Part shown: in pieces, positions 9,485 through 18,104 of the stretch
How positions within the stretch are numbered: position 1 is the first letter of the stretch
Layout: each line of letters starts with the position of its first letter
DNA from: Methanocaldococcus lauensis
Lineage (GTDB): Archaea > AGJL01 > Methanococci > Methanococcales > Methanocaldococcaceae
DNA: 64,000 bases
Assembly (NCBI RefSeq): GCF_902827225.1
Contig: NZ_LR792632.1
Coordinates: 515,030 to 579,029 of the forward strand
Direction: 5' to 3'
The notes under the pieces: generated by a model
What the model saw: only the letters and a program-made list of their open reading frames with translations
What the model was told of the DNA's origin: nothing
The model's database searches: none
Program-made: the position numbers and the translations under genes

Positions 9485-10138
9485 TTATAAGTCAATTGGC
9501 TCTCCAATCATTGGAACTATAACCTCTACCCCCAAAGCCTCTGCCTTTTTAACAAACTCATTGACATCAACTTCAATTAATGGAAATGTGTTGTAATGCA
9601 TTGGAATAACTATTTCAGGATATAGCAATTCAATAGCCACTAATGCCTCATCAATTCCCATTGTGTATCTTCCACCTATTGGAAGTAATGCAATTTTTGG
9701 AGCATATATTTCTCCAATTAGTTCCATATCACCAAATACTCCAGTATCTCCTGCGTGATATACCCTATCGTTTATAATGTAACCAGCAGCCACACCCCCG
9801 CTGATTGTTGGAGATATATCAGATGAATGCTCTGCCTTAACCATTGTTAATTTAGCCCCATTAATTTCAATAGTTCCTCCAATGTTCATTCCTTCAGCAT
9901 TAACTCCTCTTTCACATAGATAAACACTAATTTCATGATTTGTTACTACTGGAACATTGTATGTCTTAGATAACTCTTCGGCCTTTCCTAAATGATCTGC
10001 ATGTCCATGAGTAACTGCTATTACATCTACCCCTTCCATTATTACATCGTAAGGTAAGTTACACAATGGATTTGGAACAAATGGGTCTATTAAAACATTA
10101 TCTACTTTAAAGCACGCGTGACCATACCATGTAATCAT
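9485..10138 (-). CDS. Metallo-beta-lactamase-fold hydrolase (UPF0173)
   Basis: The 217-residue protein has the metal motif THGHADHLG near residues 47-55, a metal-ligand AEHSSD, HAGDTGVFGDM with another ligand, and a C-terminal PMHYNTFP. These match the UPF0173 metal-dependent hydrolases, which are small single-domain beta-lactamase-fold proteins. The ATG at 10138 sits behind GAGGTGATAAAG. The substrate is not known for the family. Confidence 0.88.
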   Translation of the reverse strand: MITWYGHACFKVDNVLIDPFVPNPLCNLPYDVIMEGVDVIAVTHGHADHLGKAEELSKTYNVPVVTNHEISVYLCERGVNAEGMNIGGTIEINGAKLTMVKAEHSSDISPTISGGVAAGYIINDRVYHAGDTGVFGDMELIGEIYAPKIALLPIGGRYTMGIDEALVAIELLYPEIVIPMHYNTFPLIEVDVNEFVKKAEALGVEVIVPMIGEPIDL

Positions 10139-10321
10139 CTTTATCACCTCACTATATATTATACTTTAATATTACACTATTAAAATTTTATTGTGTGTTA
10201 AAAGGTTGGGTATAATAAATGGGCAGTTTCCTTAAATTAAATAGAACATAACAAAACAAATCTATACTTTTGTTTCTATAAAACACTATCCAAAAATTTA
10301 AATAAGGTTATATTATAACAT

Positions 10322-10482
10322 GGCAGTCCCGATATGTGGGGGAAACTAAGCCTGAATGGGACTACTATTAAGCTGAAGATGTGGTTTCTTTTAAACCCCG
10401 ATTTCCAGCCAATGAAGTTAGGAGGCTGGAAGGTTCTCTGCTACGATTTGTTCCATTTGTAGCGGAGAACCAGAACGGCAGT
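10322..10482 (+). ncRNA. Structured GC-rich RNA candidate
   Basis: A GC-rich island in an otherwise AT-rich 530-base gene-free stretch. It can fold into four hairpins: 10325-10330 with 10358-10363 (AGTCCC/GGGACT); 10383-10387 with 10393-10397; 10403-10410 with 10424-10431 (TTCCAGCC/GGCTGGAA); and 10432-10444 with 10459-10471 (13 pairs, one G-U). A TATA-like AATTTAAATAAGG at 10295-10307 sits at the right distance for transcription from about 10322. No reading frame spans it. It resembles the high-GC non-coding RNAs (hgc genes) known from M. jannaschii, but I cannot assign a family. Strand is inferred from the TATA box. Confidence 0.7.
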
Positions 10483-10681
10483 TATAATTTTTATTTCTTA
10501 GTATATACTTATATCCAAATCTTTCGGTAATGGAAATCTACAAATATAAATATTTGTATATAGAAAATTAAACAGTTCCAAACCGCTATTAGTAAGGTAG
10601 TAGAGGATATAAATGTAATTAAATGGTATTCTTCCGATTCTTTGAAAAGAAAAATAAAAAATAAACTAAAAAATCAAATTT
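10483..10681. other. Gene-free AT-rich stretch between the RNA candidate and radA
   Basis: The only structure seen is a perfect 8-bp inverted repeat, TACAAATA-taaa-TATTTGTA, near 10540-10560. It could be a weak hairpin or a regulator site. No gene is supported here. Confidence 0.4.
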
Positions 10682-11644
10682 TTAATCGTGAATTCCTTTT
10701 TCAGTTATTCTAAACATAGCTTCTGCGTCTGGTAGATGTGGAGAATCATATAGCTTAGCAACTCTTTTATCTCCTTTTGCTTTTCTTAAAAATATTCTAA
10801 ATGTTGCTGCGTGTCCCACTATATGTCCTCCAATTGCTTGCTCTGAGGCTCCAAATATTGCATCAGGTCTGGCAGCTACTTGGTTAGTTACTATAACAAC
10901 ACAGTTGTATAAATCTGCCAATTTATTGAGCGTAGCCATATGCCTACCTAATTTTTGTTGTCTCTCTGCTAATTTACCTCTACCTGTATATTCAGTCCTA
11001 AATGTTGATGTTAATGAATCTACGATTACTAATTTTATATTGAGTCCATCTCTAATTAACTTTTCAACATTTTCTGCATAAAGCATTTGCATATCTGAGT
11101 TATAAGCCCTTGCGACTAAAATATTGTTTAAAACATCCTTTCCGTCTAATCCTAAGGCTTCTGCCATTTGGATAATTCTTTCAGGTCTAAATGTTCCTTC
11201 TGTGTCAATATAAACTGCCTTTGGTTCATTTAAAAACTCATCTCTTATTGAGTCATCTGCTAAAATTCTCTCAGGACATTGTAAATTAACACATGCTTGA
11301 TGAGCTATCTGCGTTTTTCCAGAACCATACATTCCAGCAAATTCTGTAACTGACTGACTCTCTAAGCCTCCACCTAAAATTTCATCTAAATTTTTGCTTC
11401 CTGTAGATAATTTCCAAATATATTTTCTTTGATTTAAAATTTCACTTCCGCTTTTAAATCCTAAATTACATAGTTCTCTTGCGGCTTCTATAATTTTTAC
11501 AGCTGCTTTCTCACTAATTCCATCAATTTCTGTAAGTTCTCCAATAGTTGCAGTTGCAATTTTCATAAAGTCAGTATAACCAGCTTCTTTTAACTTCTCT
11601 GCAGTTGATGGGCCTACACCAGGTAATTGAGTTAAATCGTCCAT
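10682..11644 (-). CDS. radA: DNA repair and recombination protein RadA
   Basis: This archaeal Rad51/RecA-type recombinase forms filaments on single-stranded DNA. The 320-residue protein has an N-terminal helix-hairpin-helix region ([20 protein letters not shown]), the polymerisation linker with FKSG, Walker [10 protein letters not shown] near residue 104, Walker B LVIVDSL near 207, the L2 region with [10 protein letters not shown], and [17 protein letters not shown]. Many homologues have GEFGSGKTQ; here the second and third residues are M and Y. There is no intein. A TATCACCATTAG-type leader lies upstream. Confidence 0.95.
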   Translation of the reverse strand: MDDLTQLPGVGPSTAEKLKEAGYTDFMKIATATIGELTEIDGISEKAAVKIIEAARELCNLGFKSGSEILNQRKYIWKLSTGSKNLDEILGGGLESQSVTEFAGMYGSGKTQIAHQACVNLQCPERILADDSIRDEFLNEPKAVYIDTEGTFRPERIIQMAEALGLDGKDVLNNILVARAYNSDMQMLYAENVEKLIRDGLNIKLVIVDSLTSTFRTEYTGRGKLAERQQKLGRHMATLNKLADLYNCVVIVTNQVAARPDAIFGASEQAIGGHIVGHAATFRIFLRKAKGDKRVAKLYDSPHLPDAEAMFRITEKGIHD

Positions 11645-11865
11645 ATTATCACCATTAGCATAAATTTATAATTGTCAATATTATGATATAAGATAAGTAA
11701 TAGAGTGTTATTGTCAAAGGACTATATGAATGTTGTTATTAAGATATGTATTTTAATATTTAATTACTTGAAATAATTAATTATATTGAAAAATCTTTTA
11801 TACTTAGTGATTGAAAATTTTTTAATTGAAAATTTAATGATAAAAGTAAAGTTACGGTGAGGTAT

Positions 11866-12249
11866 ATGATATCTAAATATTTGGTTAGAGATATTATGAA
11901 AAAGGGAGTTGTAGAAGTATCTTTAGATACAAAGTTATGTGATGTAATTAAAACTATGGCAAAATATGATATATCATCTGTTGTAGTTTCTGATGGGGAA
12001 AGGTTTTGGGGAATAATAACTGATACTGATATATTAAAGCATTATCATGAATTAGATAAAACAGCTGAAGAAATTATGTCTGTAAATCCAATAACAATTA
12101 GTCCTGAAGCTCCATTAGAAAAAGCAATTGATATTATGGTAGAGCATAATATTCACCATTTGTATGTTAAGTCACCTTGTGAAGAAAAAATAGTTGGAGT
12201 TTTAAGTTCAAAAGATATTATAAAGTTATTTTCTATGTTAATAGATTAA
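11866..12249 (+). CDS. Two-CBS-domain protein
   Basis: The 127-residue protein is made of two CBS motifs only (about 8-60 and 70-125), with repeated [16 protein letters not shown] and [15 protein letters not shown] openings and [10 protein letters not shown] and [10 protein letters not shown] ends. Stand-alone CBS pairs bind adenine nucleotides and usually act as regulatory subunits or energy sensors. The ATG at 11866 follows ACGGTGAGGT. It lies divergent from radA and upstream of the tRNA cluster promoter. The partner is unknown. Confidence 0.85.
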   Translation: MISKYLVRDIMKKGVVEVSLDTKLCDVIKTMAKYDISSVVVSDGERFWGIITDTDILKHYHELDKTAEEIMSVNPITISPEAPLEKAIDIMVEHNIHHLYVKSPCEEKIVGVLSSKDIIKLFSMLID

Positions 12250-12297
12250 TATTAATCTCACTTATTTATAATATTTATATATTTTACTATACTAAAC

Positions 12298-12312
12298 CGA
12301 AAAGTTTATATA
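12298..12312 (+). promoter_or_regulatory. Promoter of the tRNA cluster (BRE/TATA)
   Basis: CGAAAAGTTTATATA is a near-perfect archaeal BRE plus TATA box, about 45 bases before tRNA-Phe. Spacing predicts transcription from about 12335. It probably drives the first tRNAs of the cluster, which are separated by only short spacers. Confidence 0.75.
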
Positions 12313-12348
12313 TGTGAAGTATAATGGATAATAATGCAAACATTCGGT

Positions 12349-12425
12349 GCCGCGGTAGTTCAGCCTGGGAGAACGCTGGACTGAAGATCCAGTTGTCGGG
12401 TGTTCAAATCACCCCCGCGGCACCA
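12349..12425 (+). tRNA. tRNA-Phe (GAA), CCA encoded
   Basis: Cloverleaf with acceptor GCCGCGG paired to CCGCGGC, anticodon stem CTGGA/TCCAG around loop CTGAAGA (anticodon GAA), and T-arm GGGTGTTCAAATCACCC. The 3' CCA is present in the DNA. Confidence 0.95.
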
Positions 12426-12433
12426 TTTTATGT

Positions 12434-12509
12434 GCCCCCATAGCTCAGTTGGTAGAGCGACGGACTGTTAATCCGTAGGTCGCAGGTTCGAGTCCTGCTG
12501 GGGGCGCCA
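12434..12509 (+). tRNA. tRNA-Asn (GTT), CCA encoded
   Basis: Acceptor GCCCCCA pairs with TGGGGGC. The anticodon loop CTGTTAA gives GTT. The D-arm AGCTCAGTTGGTAGAGC and T-arm GCAGGTTCGAGTCCTGC are regular. The discriminator is G and the CCA is encoded. Confidence 0.95.
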
Positions 12510-12542
12510 TTAATTTTTAATCAGTTTTTTTATTTTTTTATT

Positions 12543-12617
12543 GGGCCCGTAGCTCAGCCTGGTTAGAGCGCTCGGCTCATAACCGAGTGGTCAAGGGTTC
12601 AAATCCCTTCGGGCCCA
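12543..12617 (+). tRNA. tRNA with CAT anticodon (elongator Met or Ile2)
   Basis: Acceptor GGGCCCG pairs with CGGGCCC. The anticodon loop CTCATAA gives CAT. The first base pair is G-C, not the A-U usual for the archaeal initiator, so this is elongator Met or an Ile tRNA whose C34 is modified. No CCA is encoded. Confidence 0.88.
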
Positions 12618-12625
12618 CTATATGT

Positions 12626-12700
12626 GCTCCGGTGGTGTAGTCCGGTCAATCATGCGGGCCTTTCGAGCCCGCGACCCGGGTTCAAATCCCGGCCGGAGCA
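12626..12700 (+). tRNA. tRNA-Glu (TTC)
   Basis: Acceptor GCTCCGG pairs with CCGGAGC. The anticodon loop CTTTCGA gives TTC, inside stem CGGGC/GCCCG. The T-arm is CCGGGTTCAAATCCCGG. CCA is not encoded. Confidence 0.95.
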
Positions 12701-12747
12701 TTATTTATCCTATTTTAATACCAATCATTTATATAATGTATTAATGT

Positions 12748-12835
12748 GCAGGGGTCGCCAAGCCTGGCCAAAGGCGCTGGGCCTAGGACCCAGTCCCGTA
12801 GGGGTTCCAGGGTTCAAATCCCTGCCCCTGCACCA
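12748..12835 (+). tRNA. tRNA-Leu (TAG), class II, CCA encoded
   Basis: Acceptor GCAGGGG pairs with CCCCTGC. The anticodon loop CCTAGGA inside CTGGG/CCCAG gives TAG. A long variable arm (TCCCGTAGGGGTT region) marks a class II tRNA. CCA is encoded. Confidence 0.95.
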
Positions 12836-12845
12836 TAGGTAGAGT

Positions 12846-12918
12846 GGCCGGGGTGGGGTAGTGGCCATCCTGGGGGACTGTGGATCCCCTGACCCGGGTT
12901 CAATTCCCGGTCCCGGCC
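12846..12918 (+). tRNA. tRNA-His (GTG), provirus integration target
   Basis: The encoded G-1 at 12846 faces discriminator C73, the tRNA-His hallmark. Acceptor GCCGGGG pairs with TCCCGGC, and anticodon loop CTGTGGA gives GTG. From the anticodon loop onward the gene is repeated exactly at 27486, which marks it as the attachment site of the following element. The gene stays intact because the element restores the 3' half. Confidence 0.95.
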
Positions 12919-12921
12919 CTT
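12878..12921 (+). repeat. attL: 44-bp direct repeat within and just after tRNA-His
   Basis: Identical to 27486-27529. It starts at the first base of the anticodon loop (CTGTGGATCCCCTGACCCGG), continues through the T-arm and acceptor end, and stops two bases after the start of the T run. The bases flanking the repeat differ on both sides. Confidence 0.95.
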
Positions 12922-12997
12922 TTTTATTTTTTAACAATTTTAAGGATTATTTGGTCTTTTTTATATTTATTTTTTATCAAAAATTAGTCCCCTAACC

Positions 12998-13972
12998 TCA
13001 CTTAGTCCCCTTGTCTAAGTCCTTCTGTATCTGTTTTAATAATTTCATTTTTCGACTATTAGAGTGTGCATAAACCATAGTTGTCTTTATATCCTTATGT
13101 CCAACATAATCTCCTACTATATCCACACCATAACCCTTATTTAGCAAATCTACAACCCTTCCATGTCGGAGTGAATGTAGTGTAATCCGTTTATTTTTTG
13201 GGATAATCCCCTTACCTACTAACTCATTTACAGTCCTATTGAACACCTTCCTAATCCAATAGTATCCAACCTTGCCACCATTTTTATTTTGGAATAAATA
13301 GTCCTCGCTCTTTTTTGATTTCATGTAATAATCCATATAATGTTTTAATGCCTTTAAGGTATCAATGGCACAGACAGTTAATCTCACCTCTCTACCTTTT
13401 GTGTCTCTAAATTTGAATATTCCCTTTTTAAAGTCGCAATCTTTGAGTTTTAAGTTTAATATTTCTCCAATTCTTGCTCCTGTGTCGTAGGTTAATCTTA
13501 TTATCAACGCATCCCTTACCTTTGTTGCACTGTTGGACCGGAGTATATGTTTTATAATTTCATTTACTTCTTCTGGTGTAAGTTCGTCAAAATGTTCCAC
13601 TTCCTTCCTTTTGAACTTTCCCAACTCTTTGCAGTATTCTTTGAACTTCTCATATTCATCTCTATTTGGTAGAAACAATATTCTATAAAACACAGATAGC
13701 AGTTTGTAATAATGGTCCTGAGTGCTAACACTAATTTTCCGTTCATCTTCCAAATACTTGAAGAACTTTATAAAGTCATCAAATTGTAGTTCATCTGGTT
13801 CCTTTTCCAAAGTGTTATAGCAGTAATTGAGGAACACTCTTAATCGTTGTATGTCCTGTCTCAAAGTGCTTTCCTTAATATTTGCAAATTTCCTAATTTC
13901 AGTGAATTTGTCTATCCATGGTTTTGTTTTATCCACCTCTTTGATTAGTAGGAGTTCCTCAATGTCTTCCAT
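12998..13972 (-). CDS. int: Tyrosine recombinase (XerC/D-type integrase)
   Basis: It catalyses site-specific integration and excision at tRNA-His. The 324-residue protein has an N-terminal SAM-like core-binding domain (about 15-120) and a catalytic domain with Arg167 in TGARIGE, His266-x-x-Arg269 in HSLRHGR, His292 in GHKDIKTT and nucleophile Tyr301 in VYAH, so the active site is complete. The gene is intact, not split by integration, and sits 76 bases from attL. The ATG at 13972 follows GTGAGAGC. Confidence 0.95.
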   Translation of the reverse strand: MEDIEELLLIKEVDKTKPWIDKFTEIRKFANIKESTLRQDIQRLRVFLNYCYNTLEKEPDELQFDDFIKFFKYLEDERKISVSTQDHYYKLLSVFYRILFLPNRDEYEKFKEYCKELGKFKRKEVEHFDELTPEEVNEIIKHILRSNSATKVRDALIIRLTYDTGARIGEILNLKLKDCDFKKGIFKFRDTKGREVRLTVCAIDTLKALKHYMDYYMKSKKSEDYLFQNKNGGKVGYYWIRKVFNRTVNELVGKGIIPKNKRITLHSLRHGRVVDLLNKGYGVDIVGDYVGHKDIKTTMVYAHSNSRKMKLLKQIQKDLDKGTK

Positions 13973-14005
13973 GCTCTCACAAATACCACTTCAAATTTAG
14001 GTAAC

Positions 14006-14284
14006 TTATGGTAGCAAAGTATATCCTTCTGGAATCTTAGCAAAACCTCCCATTTGTTCTATTTTTTCCTCCAACTCCGCATAATATTCAGAAACAAATT
14101 CATCATCATCCATTACATCTAAAATTCCTATTCTACAATTATCGCAGAGATAAACTCCTGCAATTCCATAAACTTCTACTTGTTCATACTCGTCCTCAAA
14201 TTCATCATATTCGTAATAAACATCCCTAACCACAATATCCCATCCTACAAACTTCATATCTCCGCCACACATTGGACATTTCAT
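14006..14284 (-). CDS. Zinc-ribbon protein of the element
   Basis: The 92-residue acidic protein has CPMCGG at residues 3-8 and CDNC near residue 47, a two-knuckle zinc site, separated by a Glu/Asp/Tyr-rich strand region. The ATG at 14284 (GGGGGT upstream) is preferred over an in-frame start four codons earlier. Small zinc-ribbon proteins next to integrases and helicases often bind DNA or protein partners in archaeal elements. No family is recognised. Confidence 0.6.
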   Translation of the reverse strand: MKCPMCGGDMKFVGWDIVVRDVYYEYDEFEDEYEQVEVYGIAGVYLCDNCRIGILDVMDDDEFVSEYYAELEEKIEQMGGFAKIPEGYTLLP

Positions 14285-14354
14285 ATTTACCCCCAAAAGA
14301 GTTAAACTGAAAACTCTACAAGGCCTATAACCCTAGCCCCGTCTTTGTCTTTTT

Positions 14355-14549
14355 TCAATGTGCATTCTTCCAAACTGTAAATTCTACACAAAACATGTCC
14401 CCAGATTTATAAACATCCCAAATATGAACACTATCTTCATCTTTTATATCAAGTTCATGCTTTCTCAATATCTCAAAGAATTTCTTCCAATTTTTTAATC
14501 TGAAACATTCAAAAAACTCTGAATATGTTAAATAAACAAAATATCTCAT
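14355..14549 (-). CDS. Hypothetical 64-residue protein
   Basis: It begins MRYFVYLTYSEFFECFRLKN and has mixed alpha/beta character with many aromatic residues. No motif is recognised. The ATG at 14549 follows AGAGGGATAAT, a good site. It lies 16 bases downstream of the MCM gene on the same strand, so it is likely part of that operon. Confidence 0.55.
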   Translation of the reverse strand: MRYFVYLTYSEFFECFRLKNWKKFFEILRKHELDIKDEDSVHIWDVYKSGDMFCVEFTVWKNAH

Positions 14550-14565
14550 ATTATCCCTCTATTAA

Positions 14566-16737
14566 TTATAAAATCCGCCAATACCTAAATCTTGGACTGT
14601 ATATTTCGCCCCGAATTGATAGAATTTCCAATATCCGCTCTACTTCCTCTTCCGATATTCCTTTCTCTTTTGCCCTTTCGTAAATTACATCTTCACTGAC
14701 CATTTCTTTATCTTTACATTCTTCCTCGATTATCTTTAAAACTACTTCTGTTTTCTCTCTCTTTGTTTTAGGTATACCGTAGATTTTATCAATATCAAAC
14801 CCATTTTCTGGGTCGTAGGATATTTGTTCCAAGCAGTAATGCATAAGCTCTATTGCCTCTTTTGCATCTTCGGCATCAACTTCATTCTTTAATTTTGCCT
14901 TTGCAATTGCCTCAGATAATCTTATTAATGACTCTGCTTGTCTAATTGTGATTGTTATAACTCCATCTTTTGACAATTCCCTCATTTTTAAGTAATAGTT
15001 TATTATTACCTCTTCTGCTTCCTCTGATATTGTTGGTTTGAAGTTTTCATCAACATAATAGAGATACTTTATTAACAGTTCATCGGTAAGTTCAACACCA
15101 TTTATTACAAACTTCCTTTCAATTCCCTTTATTTTGTCATTTCCATTTTTTATTATGAATTTTAAAATTTCTCTGTCATTTTTCTTGTCTGGAATATCTC
15201 TCAATGGAAATATCAAATCAAATCTTGAAAGTGTTTCTGGTTTTATAGGAACCTGTTCCATAACTGATAGATTTGGGTCAAATCTTCCAAACTTTGGATT
15301 GCATGCCGCCAATGTTGCACATCTTGCAGGCAGTTCAATGTTGTTCTGAATCTTTGTAATTTTTACCTTCTGACTTTCCATTGCTTCATGGACATACGGG
15401 ATTACTTCTTTGTTATGTGTGAATTCATCTAAACATACAGTCCCACCATCTGCTAATGCATAGATACCCGGTTTCACTACCCATGATTCTCCAAACTCTG
15501 TTTTTTCTTTCGTTACCCCACCTATCAATCCTGCTCCTGATGCTCCAGACATTGTAGCATATTGCACATTTGGAAGTTTCCTAAGTTGTTGCATTATTGA
15601 TGATTTCCCAACTCCTGGGTCGGTTATTAAAAGAATGTTTATATTTCTTCTTTTGCCTTCTTTTTCAACTCCTTTAACCTGTTGTAGGAATATAGCTTTT
15701 TTAACTTCTTTTAGTCCTTTTATGTCCCTAAATAAAAAATCTGCTAATTTTTCAATTACATTTGGGTCTTTTGCTATTCTGTGTATTTTTTCAATGTCTT
15801 CCTCAGTTATTTCAATGTTTATTTTATCTAATACTTCATAACCAAAAGCATACAGATGTATATCTGCAACTGATGTTCCTTTTTTGTATTTTTCAATTGG
15901 CACGGCAGTTACTCTAAGTTTCCCAGAGTATATTGGTTCCATGTCCTCTACAAATAGGGATGCAGTATGTTGCTTTCCGTCTGTTGAAATCTCTAATTGT
16001 TGGACAATTAATTCTTGGAACTTTACTCTTTTTTTCGTGTCTATAGTCATTGGATTTGAACATTCTGGACAACTTACTTTCTTTTTCTCCACATCTTCCC
16101 ATAAATCAAACTTTACTTTTCTTACTGCACCACAGTTAAAACATAAATATTCCGCTTCTATTGTTCTTGATTTATTCTTTGATGCCTGCACAATTAAGCA
16201 TTCAAATTCTACGAGTTTTCCTATGTCATTTGCTCCTATTTCAGAAAGTTTCTTTTTTGAAAAAGTGTCTAAGATGTTTATATATACACATTCTGGTTCT
16301 TCTCCAAATAATTCTTCGTATGTTTCTTTATAGAGTTCTGTTAATAAGTCCCTTGCCTCAAATGGGTTATTTGTTATAATCTCTGCTATTTCTGCCAAAT
16401 GTGGATAAAATGTTATAAACTCCTTAATTCGGAAAGTTTTATTATTGTGGTTTTTTGAGAGAATGTGTTTGAAATAATTCTTAATTTCTCCACTATGTAG
16501 TGATATGAATTCATTAATATCGGATGTTGTATCAATATCAATATCAAACTTATCTTGTATTGATAATATTTTTTTACCGTTAATTATTTCCTCTCTTATT
16601 TTTCCTGATTTCAATAATCTACTTTTTGCCATTGAAACTGAACTTTTTGGATAATGTTTTATCAACTCCGCATATATCTTGCTCCATTCATTTACACCAT
16701 TTCGAATAAGTTCAAGTATTTCATCTGATATACTCAT
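14566..16737 (-). CDS. mcm: MCM replicative helicase of the element, with N-terminal winged-helix-like extension
   Basis: This AAA+ helicase probably unwinds the element's own DNA. The 723-residue protein has a leading segment (about 1-60) that reads as a winged-helix DNA-binding fold, then the MCM N-domain with zinc finger CFNCG...CPEC near residues 200-232. The ATPase follows: Walker A ITDPGVGKSS, GASGAGLIGGV, Walker B LADGGTVCLDEF, arginine finger SRFDLIF. A C-terminal winged helix covers about 665-723. Walker A has DPGVGKSS where cellular MCMs usually have DPGxAKS. Its start overlaps the stop of the gene before it by ATGA, implying translational coupling. Confidence 0.93.
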   Translation of the reverse strand: MSISDEILELIRNGVNEWSKIYAELIKHYPKSSVSMAKSRLLKSGKIREEIINGKKILSIQDKFDIDIDTTSDINEFISLHSGEIKNYFKHILSKNHNNKTFRIKEFITFYPHLAEIAEIITNNPFEARDLLTELYKETYEELFGEEPECVYINILDTFSKKKLSEIGANDIGKLVEFECLIVQASKNKSRTIEAEYLCFNCGAVRKVKFDLWEDVEKKKVSCPECSNPMTIDTKKRVKFQELIVQQLEISTDGKQHTASLFVEDMEPIYSGKLRVTAVPIEKYKKGTSVADIHLYAFGYEVLDKINIEITEEDIEKIHRIAKDPNVIEKLADFLFRDIKGLKEVKKAIFLQQVKGVEKEGKRRNINILLITDPGVGKSSIMQQLRKLPNVQYATMSGASGAGLIGGVTKEKTEFGESWVVKPGIYALADGGTVCLDEFTHNKEVIPYVHEAMESQKVKITKIQNNIELPARCATLAACNPKFGRFDPNLSVMEQVPIKPETLSRFDLIFPLRDIPDKKNDREILKFIIKNGNDKIKGIERKFVINGVELTDELLIKYLYYVDENFKPTISEEAEEVIINYYLKMRELSKDGVITITIRQAESLIRLSEAIAKAKLKNEVDAEDAKEAIELMHYCLEQISYDPENGFDIDKIYGIPKTKREKTEVVLKIIEEECKDKEMVSEDVIYERAKEKGISEEEVERILEILSIRGEIYSPRFRYWRIL

Positions 16738-17036
16738 TCGTCATCCCCCACACATTCCATTTCTAAACTAAGAGGTTCATATTTTTCAACATCAAAACCC
16801 TTCTCAATGGCGTTTTTAATCGTGCAAATAACTAAATAAAAGTCACAAATCTTTTCTTCTGGAATTTCATCCAAATCTGAGGTTATATTAAAAATTCCTT
16901 TAACGGTTGGATTTTCTTCTTTAACGATTTCTCCAGCATATATTAAATTGTAGATGTGCCTATCTTTGTCTATCAACGATAAAGACAACAAAACTTTAGG
17001 ATTTTGAATTTTTACTATGGTTTTTTCTTCTACCAC
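16734..17036 (-). CDS. Hypothetical protein translationally coupled to MCM
   Basis: The protein has about 100 residues and is acidic, with beta-rich N-terminal (KTIVKIQNPKVLLSLSLID) and helical C-terminal halves. No family is recognised. Its TGA stop overlaps the ATG of the MCM gene, and its GTG at 17036 follows GGTGGTGAGT, three bases after the stop of the preceding gene. Such tight coupling suggests a partner of the helicase (loader, origin binder or processivity factor), but this is inference. Confidence 0.65.
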   Translation of the reverse strand: MVEEKTIVKIQNPKVLLSLSLIDKDRHIYNLIYAGEIVKEENPTVKGIFNITSDLDEIPEEKICDFYLVICTIKNAIEKGFDVEKYEPLSLEMECVGDDE

Positions 17037-17038
17037 AC

Positions 17039-17191
17039 TCACCACCTAAAATTCTGTTTTTCAGTTTTTCTTTCTTTTTCATCCTCTTCATGGACAATTA
17101 CCGTTACTCTCTTCCCAATATGCCTCTTGGGAACAATAACATGCCCAGTGTTCCCTACTGGTTTCACAGTCCTAACAAAAATCTCTGTCAT
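17039..17191 (-). CDS. DUF2080-like small DNA-binding protein
   Basis: The 50-residue protein has the core KPVGNTGHVIVPKRHIGKRV, which resembles the DUF2080 family of archaeal transposon- and element-encoded proteins and has an AbrB-like swapped-hairpin look. The ATG at 17191 lies behind GGTGAAACT. A longer form from 17242 lacks a ribosome site and would cover the probable TATA box TTTATATAG at 17244-17252. It is first in the operon leading to MCM, so it may autoregulate it. Confidence 0.65.
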   Translation of the reverse strand: MTEIFVRTVKPVGNTGHVIVPKRHIGKRVTVIVHEEDEKERKTEKQNFRW

Positions 17192-17342
17192 AGTTTCACC
17201 AATAGTGATATTTTTACCACAAGGTATTTTGTGGATAACCATCTATATAAAGATTGTGGTGGTAATACCAATATTGAGTTAAAACTCATAGAAGATTAAT
17301 ATACCATTATTTTTTGAAATTGTAATAAAAAAAAGGATAGTT

Positions 17343-17732
17343 ATGACAGATAAAAAATGGAAATTTTTGAAGACATTATCTAAAAAAAATAATTTTTTAG
17401 TATTGAACTTATTACGCAGTAAGGGAAAATTGCATTTTGCAAATATTAAAAGGATTTTAAAAATAGATGGAAGAACACTTACTGATGCACTAAATGAACT
17501 TATAGATTATGGATTAGTCAAAAAAGAGATAGAAGAACCAGAAAAAAGGACATCAAAAGTATATTATTCACTTACAGAGTTGGGAAAGAAGGCAGTAAAA
17601 ATATATGATTATGCTGAGCAGTTGGAGAAGGAACTGGAAAGCAAACAGTCAATAGTCATCAATGGCAATGTTGGAGACAATAATGTTATTGCCAACAACA
17701 TCGAAAATTCGAAAATCTATTTTAAAAAATAA
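17343..17732 (+). CDS. Winged-helix transcription regulator with Asn/Gly repeat tail
   Basis: Residues about 1-85 form an MarR/HxlR-type winged helix: FLVLNLLRSKGKLHFANIKR, RTLTDALNELIDYGLV as recognition helix, and RTSKVYYSLTELG as wing. A coiled coil follows at about 90-105, then a short tail (NGNVGDNNVIANNIENSKI) with a G-x-I/V-N-N repeat typical of small beta-solenoid oligomerisation stalks. It is divergent from the MCM operon and faces the palindrome-rich region, so it is the best candidate for its binding protein. The ATG at 17343 follows AAAGGATAG. Confidence 0.8.
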   Translation: MTDKKWKFLKTLSKKNNFLVLNLLRSKGKLHFANIKRILKIDGRTLTDALNELIDYGLVKKEIEEPEKRTSKVYYSLTELGKKAVKIYDYAEQLEKELESKQSIVINGNVGDNNVIANNIENSKIYFKK

Positions 17733-17955
17733 TCATCATTCCTATTACAATAGTGTTTTCTTATAAGAAAACATAAAATTATCCAATTAAAGTTAAATTA
17801 AATTTAGATGTATGCATTCACGTGAATGGTCATCTGTTCATTCACACAAAAGGAACAATTTCAGAAGAGTATAGACAAAAATAAAACCTAAAAATGCTTA
17901 TTCACATATTCACGTGAAAATTTCATAGGGGTCATTTTTGGATATGCCATACAAC

Positions 17956-17981
17956 AATTGTCGTATGTGATTACGACAATT
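17956..17981. repeat. Inverted repeat AATTGTCGTA-6-TACGACAATT
   Basis: Perfect 10-base arms. The left arm also lies inside a near-palindrome at 17948-17967 (CATACAACAATTGTCGTATG), so two overlapping symmetric sites exist here. It is distinct from the CACGTG set, implying a second binding protein or an origin hairpin. Confidence 0.75.
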
Positions 17982-18104
17982 TTCCCGACTGAACCAAAAT
18001 TTACCCCCCTAAGTAAAAATTATGTGAATGAGTGAATAAGCAAGTATCATTGAGTATTGGATAAAATCTCTGTGAATATTCTTTATTCTGTGTAAGTGAA
18101 TAAA

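Noticed and set aside
12624-12937. Reading frames on both strands in the tRNA cluster
   Set aside because: They run across tRNA-Glu, Leu and His and have no ribosome sites; GC-rich RNA genes give spurious frames.
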